A DNA stretch of 64,000 nt, taken from assembly GCF_900162615.1 (NCBI RefSeq), contig NZ_FUFN01000009.1, forward strand, positions 793,609 to 857,608. Reading direction: 5' to 3'. Shown here in pieces: positions 44,783-55,020 of this stretch (within the stretch, counting starts at the first letter, position 1; each line of letters starts with the position of its first letter). Below the pieces are notes generated by a model. That model saw only the letters and a program-made list of their open reading frames with translations. It was not told the origin of the DNA and did not search any database. This stretch comes from Virgibacillus proomii (GTDB lineage Bacteria; Bacillota; Bacilli; Bacillales; Amphibacillaceae). The position numbers were made by a program, and so were the translations under genes.

Positions 44783-46270
44783 CTATGGCAATACTGTCTC
44801 TCCCATTAAATAACGATCACACTCCCTTGCTGCACCTCGCCCTTCATGAATAGCCCAAACGATCAAACTTTGGCCACGGCGCATATCGCCAGCTGCAAAA
44901 ATTCCATCTACATTCGTGCGATAGTCGTCATACTCTGCTAAAGCGGTTGATTTATCTGTAGTATCTACACCAAAATGCTGGAGTAACGTTTGTTCCGGAC
45001 CACGAAATCCGATAGCAATTAATACGAGATCAGCAGGCCAAACTTTATCTGTACCGGGAATTTCCTTACGTATTTTATTACCAGCCTCATCGTAGCAAAG
45101 CTTTACATTCATGGTATGAACTTCTTTTACATTCCCGTATTCATCACCTACCAACTTTTTCGTCATCACTGTATACGCTCGAGGGTCTGAGCCAAATACA
45201 CGACCAGCTTCTTTATGACCGTATTCAACACGATGAATTTTTGGATATTGCGGCCAAGGATTTGTTTCCATCTCACGTACGAACCCTTTTTTATCATAAA
45301 TATCAAATTGAACGAGGCTTTTGCAATTATGACGGACAGCGGTCGCTAAACAATCCGTCCCCGTATCTCCACCGCCGATTACTACCACATCTTTACCTGC
45401 TGCTGAGATATAATTATCATCCTGTAAATTCGAATCTAATAGACTTTTTGTATTAGCATGAAGAAAATCCATGGCGAAATGAATTCCTTTTAGATGATTT
45501 CCCTCTACTTGGAGATCCCGATGTACCGTTGCTCCACTGCAAAGTATGATTGCATCAAATTGCTGTTTTAGCGCTTCTTTGGTAATATCCTTGCCAACTT
45601 CCGTATTCGTTAGGAACTTGATTCCTTCTTGCTCTAAAATAGCTACACGTCGCATAACAATATCATAGGAGAGCTTCATTTCCGGAATCCCATATGTTAA
45701 TAATCCCCCCACTCGATCGCTCCGTTCAAAGACCGTTACAAGATGTCCTGCTTTATTGAGTTGGGCTGCTGCAGCAAGACCCGCTGGTCCTGACCCAACA
45801 ACTGCCACCTTCTTTCCGGTTCGCTTTTTAGGAGGACTTGGAACGACCCATCCTTCTGCAAATCCTTTTTCAATGATTGCTCGTTCTATTGTCCGAATAG
45901 CAACTGGCGGCTTATTAATCCCGAGTACGCATGCTCCCTCACAAGGTGCCGGACATGCTATCCCTGTAAATTCCGGAAAATTGTTTTGTACATGCGCCAA
46001 TTCCAAAGCTTCCTTCCACTTTCCTTGATAAACCAACTCATTCCACTCAGGGATCAGATGATAGACTGGACAACCCGTAGTAACTCCATCTAATTCCATA
46101 CCGGTATGGCAAGTAGGAACGCCGCAGTCCATGCAGCGTGCCCCTTGAATTTGAATTTCCTTATCGGTTAGTGGAATGGTATAATCAAACCAATCCTTCG
46201 TTCGTTTAAGCGGATCTCTTTCTCTTCTTGTTTGTCTGTCATATTCCATAAATCCGGTTTGTTTTCCCAT
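44783..46270 (-). CDS. gltD: Glutamate synthase, small (beta) subunit
   Basis: Feeds electrons from NADPH through FAD and iron-sulfur centres to the large subunit, for glutamate formation from 2-oxoglutarate and glutamine. The N-terminal cysteines are CMDCGVPTCHTG, CPVYHLIPEW and CPAPCEGACVLG. The FAD Rossmann motif is VAVVGSGPAGLAAAAQL, the NADPH motif is VVVIGGGDTGTDCLATAV, and the C-terminal FAD site is GIFAAGDMRRGQSLIVWAI. The 495-residue length is normal. Two ATGs lie in tandem; ATG 46270 has the better distance from AAAGGAGG. It lies 72 bases downstream of gltB in the same operon. Confidence 0.93.
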   Translation of the reverse strand: MGKQTGFMEYDRQTRRERDPLKRTKDWFDYTIPLTDKEIQIQGARCMDCGVPTCHTGMELDGVTTGCPVYHLIPEWNELVYQGKWKEALELAHVQNNFPEFTGIACPAPCEGACVLGINKPPVAIRTIERAIIEKGFAEGWVVPSPPKKRTGKKVAVVGSGPAGLAAAAQLNKAGHLVTVFERSDRVGGLLTYGIPEMKLSYDIVMRRVAILEQEGIKFLTNTEVGKDITKEALKQQFDAIILCSGATVHRDLQVEGNHLKGIHFAMDFLHANTKSLLDSNLQDDNYISAAGKDVVVIGGGDTGTDCLATAVRHNCKSLVQFDIYDKKGFVREMETNPWPQYPKIHRVEYGHKEAGRVFGSDPRAYTVMTKKLVGDEYGNVKEVHTMNVKLCYDEAGNKIRKEIPGTDKVWPADLVLIAIGFRGPEQTLLQHFGVDTTDKSTALAEYDDYRTNVDGIFAAGDMRRGQSLIVWAIHEGRGAARECDRYLMGETVLP

Positions 46271-46342
46271 CATATGCCTCCTTTATAACATTTATCATTG
46301 TCTGTCCATTGACGAAGCTTCATAAGTAGCTGAAAAGACCTA

Positions 46343-49300
46343 TTACACGACACTGATCCGCTGTTTTTTCTTTTCTGTTACTACTTGTTTTCTTTCTTCA
46401 AAGGCAAGCATTTCTGCATCAAACTTGCTGAGTCCTTCTTTTCTTAGCGCAGCGATCCGCTGTTGTATGTGCAGATAAGCTGTCGGAATAACTTTGACAA
46501 AATAATGCATATAGTTGTCCCAATAGTTTAAAATTCGCTTTGCATGTGCACTATTTGTTTCGATCACATGTTGTTCAATCAGCTGAATTAATTGGTCTAT
46601 TTCATCTTGTTCAACTAAGGTTTCCAGCGTTACTAACTCCTGATTTACCTGGGAACGGAACGATCCACTTTCATCCAACACATAAGCAATACCACCGGAC
46701 ATTCCTGCGGCAAAATTTCGTCCTGTTTTACCTAAAACAACAACGGTTCCTCCTGTCATATATTCACAGCCATGGTCACCAACACCCTCAACGACAATCG
46801 TGGCACCACTATTTCTAACAGCAAACCGTTCTCCTGCAAGTCCACGAATATATGCTTCACCCCGTGATGATCCATAAAAAGCAACATTACCAATGATCGT
46901 ATTCTTTTCCGGGGTAAAGGTAACATTTGGGTCAGGATGAACAATAATCTTCCCACCGGATAGTCCTTTACCAACGAAGTCATTTGCATCACCAATTAAT
47001 CGAAGCGTCATACCAGGAGGGGTAAAAGCACCAAAGCTCTGTCCGGCTGATCCACTAAAATTCAGTTTTATTGTATCTTCCGGAAGCCCTCTTTCCCCAT
47101 ATCGTCTTGATACTTCACTTCCCAATAACGTACCTGTCGCACGATTAATATTACGAATAGCAGTAGTAAACTCAACTGGTTCACCATTATCCAGAGCTGG
47201 TTTACAATTTGGAATTAATTCTTGATAGTCTAACGTCTTTTCCATGCCATGATCTTGTTGCATTGTAGCGTAACGCCCGACATGTTCCGGAACATCAGGC
47301 TGATAAAAAATTGCCGATAAATCAATGCCTTTTGCCTTCCAATGATCCAGCGCCTCATTAAACTCCAATACATCTGTCCTGCCGATCATTTCATTGATGG
47401 TGCGAAACCCTAATTGTGCCATGATTTCCCTTGTTTCTTGGGCGATAAATTTCATAAAGGCAACAACATCATGTGGATCACCAATAAATTTTTTACGTAA
47501 CTCTGGATTTTGGGTAGCAATACCAACAGGACATGTATCTAAATGGCATACACGCATCATGACACACCCAAGAACAACAAGCGGCGCTGTGGAAAAACCG
47601 AATTCTTCAGCTCCTAATAAACTAGCAATCACTACATCTCTTCCTGTCATCAATTTTCCGTCTGTTTCTACTACGATCCGGTCTCTTAATCCATTTAATA
47701 ACAGCGTTTGATGTGTTTCTGCTAAGCCTATTTCCCACGGTAATCCCGTATGCTTTATACTTGTCCGTGGAGCCGCTCCTGTACCACCATCGTAGCCACT
47801 AATTAACACGAGATCTGCACGCCCCTTCGCAACACCTGCAGCAATTGTACCTACACCAACTGCCGATACGAGCTTCACACTAATTCGCGCCTGAGGATTT
47901 GCATTTTTTAGATTATAAATTAATTCGGCTAAATCCTCGATGGAGTAAATATCGTGGTGAGGCGGTGGTGAAATCAGTTCAACTCCTGGCGTAGATCCAC
48001 GCACTTCTGCCACCCATGGATATACTTTATTACCAGGTAATTGGCCCCCTTCTCCCGGTTTTGCTCCTTGCCCAACTTTTATTTGAATTTCATCGGCATT
48101 GACAAGATAGTGACTGTTCACCCCGAATCTTCCAGAAGCCACTTGCTTAATGGCGCTGCGTCGTAAATCACCATTAGCATCTCGGGTAAACCGATCTGGT
48201 GATTCCCCACCTTCTCCACTATTACTTCGTCCGCCGATACGGTTCATGGCGATCGCCAACGCTTCATGCGCTTCTTTACTAATGGAACCGAATGACATCG
48301 CCCCTGTCTTGAATCTAGCACAAATAGACGCTACAGACTCTACTTCATCAATCGGAATTGGCTTACGTTGTTTAAAAGACATTAAACCTCGTAACGTTTG
48401 CAAGTTTTTCGTTTCGTCGGTCAATAGCTTTGAATACTCCTTAAACAATTCATAATTTCCAGTACGGCAAGCATGCTGCAAAGTATGAATCGTTCTAGGA
48501 TTATACTGATGGTCTTCTCCACCTTGGCGATATTGATATTCATCCCCTGCTTCCAGGGTGCTATTTGCCCCACGATTTTCATGAAAGGCATGTTGATGAC
48601 GCATTTGCGCTTCTTGTTCCATGATATCCAGTCCAATTCCACCTAATCTAGAAGCGGTATGAGTAAAGTATTTATCGATGACATCTCGCTTAATACCGAT
48701 AGCTTCAAAGATTTGTGCTCCACGATAGCTCTGAATTGTCGAGATACCCATTTTCGATAACACTTTAATGATACCGTCAGTGACAGATTGAATATATTTT
48801 TCAATCGCCTGATCTTTCGAATATCCTTCCAGTTGCTGCTTTTCAACTAGATCTTTAATGGAATGAATTGCAAGATATGGATTGATCGCTTCTGCACCGT
48901 AACCAAGCAGTGCAGCAAAATGATGAACTTCACGCGGCTCACCAGTTTCCAGTAATAAACTAACCTTCGTGCGAATTCCTTGGCGAATTAAATGATGATG
49001 TAAGCCCGATACAGCTAACAGCGCCGGGATAGCCGCCTTCTCTTTACCAATTCCACGATCAGATAAAATCAAGAGAACTGCTCCATTTTTAATCGCTTGA
49101 TCTGCTTGAAGAAACAGCTGATTAAGTGCTTTTTCCATGCCAGGCTTTGTTGTAGTTGTCTCAAAGTGTATCGGTAACGTCTCTGCTTTAAAGCCATCCA
49201 ATTGCTGAACGCGTAATTTTTCTAATTCCTCATTTTTCAAAATGGGGGTCCCTAGGCGAATCTGTCGACAACTTAGGGCTGTAGGTCGAACGAGATTACC

Positions 49301-50944
49301 TTCCGCCCCAATGGTTGTTTCTGTCATCGTGATTATCTTTTCGCGAATGGCATCAATCGGCGGGTTCGTTACTTGTGCGAATAGTTGTTTAAAATAGTTG
49401 TATAATAATTGCGGCTTTTTTGATAATACAGCTAGAGGTGAGTCATATCCCATTGAACCAATCGGATCTTTACCATTGATAATCAGTGGCTTGATCATCT
49501 TATTTAGTTCTTCTCGTGTATACCCAAATGCCTGTTGCAGCTTGATTAAATCTTCCTCAACAGGTGGTTGATAGTTGACTTCTGGGAGATCATCTAAATC
49601 CAACTTGTTTTTTAACCATTCTTTATACGGTTGTTCGGAGGCAATTTGCATTTTTATATCATCATCAGGAACGATTATACCTTTTTCCAAATCTACCAAT
49701 AGCATTTTTCCAGGTTCTATACGTTTCTTATACAAAATATCATCTGCAAATATATCCAGTGCGCCTACTTCTGACCCCAAGACAATCATACCGCTTTTCG
49801 TTACATAATAACGAGCTGGCCGTAAACCGTTTCGATCAAGACAAGCGCCTATTTGTTTACCGTCCGAAAAGACAAGTGCTGCCGGTCCATCCCAAGGCTC
49901 CATCAATGTACTATGATATTCATAGAAATCACGTTTCTCTTCCTTCATCGCTTGATCATGGGACCAGGCTTCAGGAATCATCATCATAGCTGTATGTGCT
50001 AAGGAACGTCCAGATAAATGAAGAAATTCAAATGTATTATCAAAAATAGATGAATCACTGCCATCGTAATCAATTATTGGAAGAATTTTCTTCATATCTT
50101 CCTCTGTAAAATAATCAGATGAGCATAGCTTCTCCCTAGCACGCATCCAATTAACATTTCCTCGCAGTGTATTAAATTCTCCGTTATGAATGGTATAACG
50201 ATTCGGATGTGACCTCTTCCAACTTGGAAATGTGTTTGTACTAAATCGAGAATGAACTAAAGCAAGTGCAGATTTAAAATCAGGATGGTTTAAATCAATG
50301 TAAAAGGCATCTAATTGCTCTGGAATGAGCATACCTTTATATACAATTGTACGAGAGGACAAGCTGCAAATATAAATATCTTCCAGTTCTGGAAACTTAC
50401 CAGCTTCTTGCTCCATGCGTTTGCGAATCACGTAAAGCTTTCGTTCAAATGCTTTTTGATCTTGAAGATCCGGTGATTTTTGGATAAAGAGTTGGCGAAT
50501 CGTTGGCATCGATGTTACGGCTAATTTTCCTATAAATGATTCATTCGTCGGAACAGGACGCCAGCCGAGAAAATGTTGACCTTCTTCTTGAATAATTTGT
50601 TCAAACATCGCCTTGATTTTCAGACGAAGCCCATGGTCTCTCGGAAGAAAGATCATCCCGATTCCATATTCACCCTTAGGTGGAAGCTGAATCCCTTCTT
50701 TGACACATTGCTTTTGAAAAAAGCGATTAGGAATTTGTGTCAAAATTCCTGCACCATCACCTGTACTCGTATCAGCAGACTGTCCGCCTCGATGTTCCAA
50801 ATTGCATAAAAGACTAATGGCATTTTGGACAATATGATGAGTTTGTTTTCCATTGATATTTGCTATCATCCCAATTCCACATGCTTCATGCTCAAATTGT
50901 GGATGATATAATCCCTGCGCTTCAGGGAGTTTATTTCTTGGCAT
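46343..50944 (-). CDS. gltB: Glutamate synthase, large (alpha) subunit
   Basis: A 1533-residue glutamine amidotransferase/synthase. A 21-residue propeptide precedes Cys22 (HEACGIGMIA), the N-terminal nucleophile of the class II glutaminase domain after processing. The central domain and FMN-binding synthase domain include ISVKLVSAVGVGTIAAGVAK and GYDGGTGAAPRTS. The 3Fe-4S ligands are in CVMMRVCHLDTCPVG. The C-terminal GXGXG beta-helix is rich in glycine (AGMSGGIAYVLDES). Naming follows E. coli; Bacillus literature calls this gene gltA. No gltC-type LysR activator gene adjoins it, although in B. subtilis gltC is divergent from this operon. Confidence 0.95.
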   Translation of the reverse strand: MPRNKLPEAQGLYHPQFEHEACGIGMIANINGKQTHHIVQNAISLLCNLEHRGGQSADTSTGDGAGILTQIPNRFFQKQCVKEGIQLPPKGEYGIGMIFLPRDHGLRLKIKAMFEQIIQEEGQHFLGWRPVPTNESFIGKLAVTSMPTIRQLFIQKSPDLQDQKAFERKLYVIRKRMEQEAGKFPELEDIYICSLSSRTIVYKGMLIPEQLDAFYIDLNHPDFKSALALVHSRFSTNTFPSWKRSHPNRYTIHNGEFNTLRGNVNWMRAREKLCSSDYFTEEDMKKILPIIDYDGSDSSIFDNTFEFLHLSGRSLAHTAMMMIPEAWSHDQAMKEEKRDFYEYHSTLMEPWDGPAALVFSDGKQIGACLDRNGLRPARYYVTKSGMIVLGSEVGALDIFADDILYKKRIEPGKMLLVDLEKGIIVPDDDIKMQIASEQPYKEWLKNKLDLDDLPEVNYQPPVEEDLIKLQQAFGYTREELNKMIKPLIINGKDPIGSMGYDSPLAVLSKKPQLLYNYFKQLFAQVTNPPIDAIREKIITMTETTIGAEGNLVRPTALSCRQIRLGTPILKNEELEKLRVQQLDGFKAETLPIHFETTTTKPGMEKALNQLFLQADQAIKNGAVLLILSDRGIGKEKAAIPALLAVSGLHHHLIRQGIRTKVSLLLETGEPREVHHFAALLGYGAEAINPYLAIHSIKDLVEKQQLEGYSKDQAIEKYIQSVTDGIIKVLSKMGISTIQSYRGAQIFEAIGIKRDVIDKYFTHTASRLGGIGLDIMEQEAQMRHQHAFHENRGANSTLEAGDEYQYRQGGEDHQYNPRTIHTLQHACRTGNYELFKEYSKLLTDETKNLQTLRGLMSFKQRKPIPIDEVESVASICARFKTGAMSFGSISKEAHEALAIAMNRIGGRSNSGEGGESPDRFTRDANGDLRRSAIKQVASGRFGVNSHYLVNADEIQIKVGQGAKPGEGGQLPGNKVYPWVAEVRGSTPGVELISPPPHHDIYSIEDLAELIYNLKNANPQARISVKLVSAVGVGTIAAGVAKGRADLVLISGYDGGTGAAPRTSIKHTGLPWEIGLAETHQTLLLNGLRDRIVVETDGKLMTGRDVVIASLLGAEEFGFSTAPLVVLGCVMMRVCHLDTCPVGIATQNPELRKKFIGDPHDVVAFMKFIAQETREIMAQLGFRTINEMIGRTDVLEFNEALDHWKAKGIDLSAIFYQPDVPEHVGRYATMQQDHGMEKTLDYQELIPNCKPALDNGEPVEFTTAIRNINRATGTLLGSEVSRRYGERGLPEDTIKLNFSGSAGQSFGAFTPPGMTLRLIGDANDFVGKGLSGGKIIVHPDPNVTFTPEKNTIIGNVAFYGSSRGEAYIRGLAGERFAVRNSGATIVVEGVGDHGCEYMTGGTVVVLGKTGRNFAAGMSGGIAYVLDESGSFRSQVNQELVTLETLVEQDEIDQLIQLIEQHVIETNSAHAKRILNYWDNYMHYFVKVIPTAYLHIQQRIAALRKEGLSKFDAEMLAFEERKQVVTEKKKQRISVV

Positions 50945-51745
50945 CCAACTATCCCCTTCCTTGACATCGGTTATGTCACTGATAATATTTGTAAAAATCC
51001 TATTATACCTATTTTTCCAATAATTAATTTTCTAATTGTTTCGGAAAAATAGTGTAGTAGAAATACTATATCACAAAATTACGATTAACTCAAAATTCAG
51101 ATAAGTTATTTTCATGCATTTTTATTTAAATTTAAAAGTTGTAAACGCTATGATCAAATGGTTGGATATTTTCTTATGCATGATAAATGCATGTATTTCA
51201 ACTACTTTTGAGTGAAAGCAGTTTGTCATAAAAAATTCAAATCTTTTGCCGTTTCCGTGAATAATTTAATCATCCCCATCCTATATTCAAGCATCATTTA
51301 TGAAGCTGATCATTGGACGCTCCATTAATTTACACTTATCATTGCTTATTAAGAGGTGTTCAAAAGGTAGGATAAAGTAAATCTTCCATCAGTAGGGTTT
51401 TCTTTTATCCCCCACTGATGTGATTAGAAAGAATAGAATCGACATTTAAATTGCAGTCGGATCCTCCACTTATCCTCTTAGGCTTCACCTCAAAGCATTT
51501 AAAGGGCAGGTCTAACTGCCAGTTACATATGGGGTAAAAATGACGCATCGAATTTCCTGGAGCGTTAGAACGTATAAAAATTCTTCATTTGTACAGCATT
51601 TAGAATGATGATAAAAACCGCTTTTTTAATTACACTTCTTTTTCCCATTCCCAAACAAATATATTGTAAATATTTGCTTTCTCTTTCAGCACTTGTAAAA
51701 GGTTTCTAGTTTACAATTAACTTCTTGTTTTGCTGAGAACAAAGG
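50945..51745 (+). repeat. Intergenic region with a variant module B (51370-51545)
   Basis: The first 400 bases hold the glt promoter side, with no operator I can name. The repeat reads GGATAAAGTAAATCTTCCATC, stem ATCAGT/ACTGAT with GGG/CCC, then TTGCAGTCGGATCC and ACTGCCAGTTACATATGGGG. It is the subtype also seen at 21950. The following GCGTTAGAACGTATAAAA recurs near 770. Confidence 0.6.
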
Positions 51746-52591
51746 CTAGCTCTCCATAATAATATTATCAATAAGCCTTGCCGCTGAAAATTGAATTGCT
51801 GCTGCAAGAATCATGTTGCCACTGGCTACAGATATTGTTTCTAATTCAGGAAAGCTTAATAGCTCTACATAATCAATTTTGGCGGTCAGATGTTGATGGA
51901 GATAGTCGTTAACAGCATCGGTAATAACGGTGACGTCGGTCTCTCCCTCTGCGATCCGTTTTTTCCCTAACAATAAGCTATGATACAAAGCAGGAGCTTT
52001 CTGTCTTTCCTCAGCCGTTAAATAGACATTTCTAGAGCTGATTGCTAATCCAGAAGGTTCTCTTACAGTATTAACCGGAACAATTTCCACAGAAAAATCG
52101 AAATCATCGACAAGTGCTGATACAATTGCAAACTGCTGTGCATCTTTTAAGCCAAAATAAGCACGATCGGGTATGGTGAGATGAAATAGTTTAGTTAGAA
52201 CCATGACCACACCATCAAAATGCATTGGTCGTTTAGCTCCGCATAGCCTATTTGTCCTTTCTGTTACCATCATCTTTACAGACTGTTTCTTCTTATACAT
52301 CTCATCTACACTTGGCATAAATAATATATCAACACCCGCTTCCTTAGCCAGTTTTTTATCACGTTCTGCATCTCGGGGATACATATCATAATCCTCGCTT
52401 GGTCCAAATTGAATTGGATTAACAAAAATGCTCATAATTACGCAATCATTTTCTTGTCTAGCTTCTTTTACAAGTGCTAGATGTCCCTCATGCAAAAATC
52501 CCATTGTCGGAACAAACCCAATTGATTTACCACTTGCCTTTGATTGCTTTGCCAATTGGTTTATATCGTGCTTTGATGAAATTATTTTCAA
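51746..52591 (-). CDS. panC: Pantothenate synthetase
   Basis: Condenses pantoate and beta-alanine with ATP to make pantothenate, the coenzyme A precursor. The 281-residue protein has the nucleotide-binding PTMGFLHEGHLALVKEA, VNPIQFGPSEDYDMYPRD, FGLKDAQQFAIV and ISSRNVYLTAEER motifs. TTG 52591 is chosen because it lies one base after the panB stop and follows GGAGGGG; the longer open frame runs into panB. It is the second gene of a panB-panC operon. panD, usually third in Bacillus, is missing here. Confidence 0.93.
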   Translation of the reverse strand: MKIISSKHDINQLAKQSKASGKSIGFVPTMGFLHEGHLALVKEARQENDCVIMSIFVNPIQFGPSEDYDMYPRDAERDKKLAKEAGVDILFMPSVDEMYKKKQSVKMMVTERTNRLCGAKRPMHFDGVVMVLTKLFHLTIPDRAYFGLKDAQQFAIVSALVDDFDFSVEIVPVNTVREPSGLAISSRNVYLTAEERQKAPALYHSLLLGKKRIAEGETDVTVITDAVNDYLHQHLTAKIDYVELLSFPELETISVASGNMILAAAIQFSAARLIDNIIMES

Positions 52592-52592
52592 T

Positions 52593-53429
52593 TTATTCCC
52601 CTCCATACAAGGAAGCAATTTCTTCCTGATCCATTTTAAATGTATGCTTGTTTATTTCGGGAAACGTACCTATTTTCACCTCTCGAATATAGTCACTTAG
52701 CCCCTGAGAAACTGCATGATTTACATCAGCAAACTTTTTAACAAATTTAGGAATGCGATCTATTCCAAATGTAACCACATCATGAAATACAAGCACCTGT
52801 CCATCCGTTTGAGGACCTGCACCAATCCCAATGACGGGAATGTTTAGCTGGGAAGAGACTTCTTTTGCAAGCTGATGGGGAATACATTCCAACACAAGTG
52901 CAAAAGCACCTGATGCTTCACATCTTTTGGCATCTTTAATCAGCCTTGTCGCTTGCTCAGCAGTTTTCGCCTGTACTTTATACCCGCCAAACACCCCAGC
53001 TGTTTGTGGTGTTAATCCAAGATGTCCCACCACTGGAACACCGGCATTGGTTAGAGCTTTGATCGTTTCTATTACTTCTCCTCCGCCTTCCAACTTGACT
53101 GCATGTGCTCCACCTACCTGCATGATTTTACCCGCAGCTCGAAGCGCTTCTTCTTTACTTATATGAAAGGACATAAAAGGTAAGTCTGTTACAATGAATG
53201 TATCTAGTGCTCCCCGTTTAACTGCTTTAGTATGATGAATCATATCGCTTATAGTAACAGGAACGGTTGAATCATAGCCAAGAACAACCATTCCTAGTGA
53301 ATCGCCGACTAAAATCAAATCTATACCTGCTTGTTCAGCAAGCTTCGCCTGTGGATAATCATACGCAGTCAGCATGGTAATTTTTTCTCCTGCTCGTTTC
53401 ATTTGCCGAAAATCGGTTGTTGATTTCAT
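52593..53429 (-). CDS. panB: 3-methyl-2-oxobutanoate hydroxymethyltransferase
   Basis: First step of pantothenate synthesis: transfers a hydroxymethyl group from methylene-tetrahydrofolate to ketoisovalerate. The 278-residue barrel has MLTAYDYPQAKLAEQAG, DLILVGDSLGMVVLGYDST (metal and substrate site), the AVKLEGG and GHLGLTPQ segments, and PVIGIGAGPQTDGQVLVFHD. ATG 53429 lies behind CTGGAGGATAAAA; the longer frame to 53471 has no such site. One base separates its stop from the panC start. Confidence 0.94.
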   Translation of the reverse strand: MKSTTDFRQMKRAGEKITMLTAYDYPQAKLAEQAGIDLILVGDSLGMVVLGYDSTVPVTISDMIHHTKAVKRGALDTFIVTDLPFMSFHISKEEALRAAGKIMQVGGAHAVKLEGGGEVIETIKALTNAGVPVVGHLGLTPQTAGVFGGYKVQAKTAEQATRLIKDAKRCEASGAFALVLECIPHQLAKEVSSQLNIPVIGIGAGPQTDGQVLVFHDVVTFGIDRIPKFVKKFADVNHAVSQGLSDYIREVKIGTFPEINKHTFKMDQEEIASLYGGE

Positions 53430-53896
53430 TTTTATCCTCCAGTCTTGGTAGAAAGTAGGGTAAATCTTCAAACATTCTCTATAGCTACTCTTTTTTATAG
53501 ATAATAGGTGCCGAATGGAACCCTTTTTTAAAAGATTGTATTTTAAAAATTATAGCAAATTTTCTGTTATTTTCCTAATTTCTTTTCCTTTATTTATTGC
53601 GAATAGATACCGTTTACTTCGAAGATTTAAGAAATCTACAACTCGGGCACCATAGAAATACACGTTCGATTTGAACGTACAAATTGGAGAGCTTCTAAGG
53701 TGATAAAGTTAAATGAAGATCCTTTTAAAAAGATAGCTACCATGTTAAAACGTTTCCTGACAATAAGCAAAAACTTCTCACTGATACATAGGCGTTGCAA
53801 TCTTAGCCTTACTCTTTCGTAGAAAAAAACTCACTAAGTAAAGTTTCATTAATATCAGCTTTTTAAGCTATCACTTCACGATTGAAATAAGCTAAA
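53430..53896. other. Spacer with a degraded module D
   Basis: Bases 53695-53770 read GATCCTTTTAAAAAGATAGC, then TACCATGTTAAAACG and TTTCCTGACAATAAGC, a weakened D copy. No gene or operator is evident otherwise. Confidence 0.45.
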
Positions 53897-53930
53897 CAAG
53901 CTGATCGATTAGCCGATCAGCTTGTTTTTA
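53897..53930. terminator. Terminator after wrbA
   Basis: CAAGCTGATCG (53897-53907) pairs with CGATCAGCTTG (53914-53924), an 11-bp perfect stem just after the wrbA stop. The better T-run (TTTTT) is on the forward side. Confidence 0.7.
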
Positions 53931-53936
53931 AAAGGG

Positions 53937-54539
53937 TTATGCTTTTATTTTCTTCGCAATTTCAATCGTCCGTTTTGCTTGATGTTTAACTGCTGCTTCT
54001 ACATCTTCCACCATCTTACCATTTTGGTCTTGTGTCACACTCACACCATAAGGATTTCCACCTGAAACAAACGCACTATCATCCGTGTATCCAGGAGGTA
54101 CAATGATTGCTCCCCAGTGCATCATGGAAGTATATAATGATAAAACAGTAGCTTCTTGTCCACCATGTGGATTGGATGCTGAGGACATCGCACTAACTAC
54201 TTTGTTGGTAGTTTTCCCGGCACTCCAAAGTCCACCTTGCATATCAATGAATTGCTTCATTTGAGAAGCAACATTCCCGAAACGTGTCGGCGTTGAAAAG
54301 ATAATAGCATCTGCCCATTCAATATCATCAGATGTAGCTTCTTTTACATCTTTTGTTGCTTCATAATGAGCTTTCCATGCTGGATTTTGTGCAATTGCTG
54401 ATTCTGGTGCAAGTTCTGGAACCTTTACTAGGCGGACTTCTGCACCAGCTTCTGTAGCTGCTTCTTTTGCCCATGTAGCTAATTGATAGTTAATTCCGGT
54501 TGAACTGTAGTAAATAATAGATAATTTTACTTTTTCCAT
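53937..54539 (-). CDS. wrbA: NAD(P)H:quinone oxidoreductase, WrbA type
   Basis: A 200-residue flavodoxin-like enzyme that reduces quinones by two electrons, limiting semiquinone formation. The FMN loop is IIYYSSTGINYQLATWA. FSTPTRFGNVASQMKQFID binds the flavin ring, and SASNPHGGQEATVLSLYTS with HWGAIIVPPGYTD is the WrbA-specific region. The ATG follows AAAGGAGACGA. It is a single-gene unit with its own terminator. Confidence 0.9.
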   Translation of the reverse strand: MEKVKLSIIYYSSTGINYQLATWAKEAATEAGAEVRLVKVPELAPESAIAQNPAWKAHYEATKDVKEATSDDIEWADAIIFSTPTRFGNVASQMKQFIDMQGGLWSAGKTTNKVVSAMSSASNPHGGQEATVLSLYTSMMHWGAIIVPPGYTDDSAFVSGGNPYGVSVTQDQNGKMVEDVEAAVKHQAKRTIEIAKKIKA

Positions 54540-55020
54540 TATATCGTCTCCTTTATGTTCTTGCAGTTAATGTTTATGAAATTGTTGTTACATAAAATTC
54601 CCTTACTGCACTGAATTATTCATGAAAGCAACATTAATATCGTTTGATAAACTAGTTACTTTACGTAACTATAATAATCAACAAAATATGTTCTGTCAAC
54701 TAACTAACTCATACATAAAATTAGTGTGTTGCTCAAGTTCAGCTCGTTGTTTTTATAGCATTGTCCAAATTAGCAAAAAAGCTACTGAAAATCCAGCTAG
54801 ATTCAGTTTGGGGAGCTGACTTATTTCAGTTAGATCCAGAGTCTTCAAACATGCTGGATGATTCAATTTTGCCATTGTTAGGTATTCGCTCTTACTTTCA
54901 TCATTTATAAAAATAATTTATAAATTTTCTGTAACTTTTTATACCTTATTGTTGTTAGTTGATTAATAACATCATATAATTAATACTAGTTTAGAGGGGA
55001 AAAAAGAAAGGATTGAAACA
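54540..55020. other. Spacer with an unexplained start-less open frame
   Basis: Forward frame 54725-54910 is open and protein-like (SKLAKKLLKIQLDSVWGADL, then FQLDPESSNMLDDSILPLL), but it has no start codon or ribosome binding site. It may be the C-terminal remnant of a lost gene. The 3' part holds the htpX upstream region. Confidence 0.35.
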
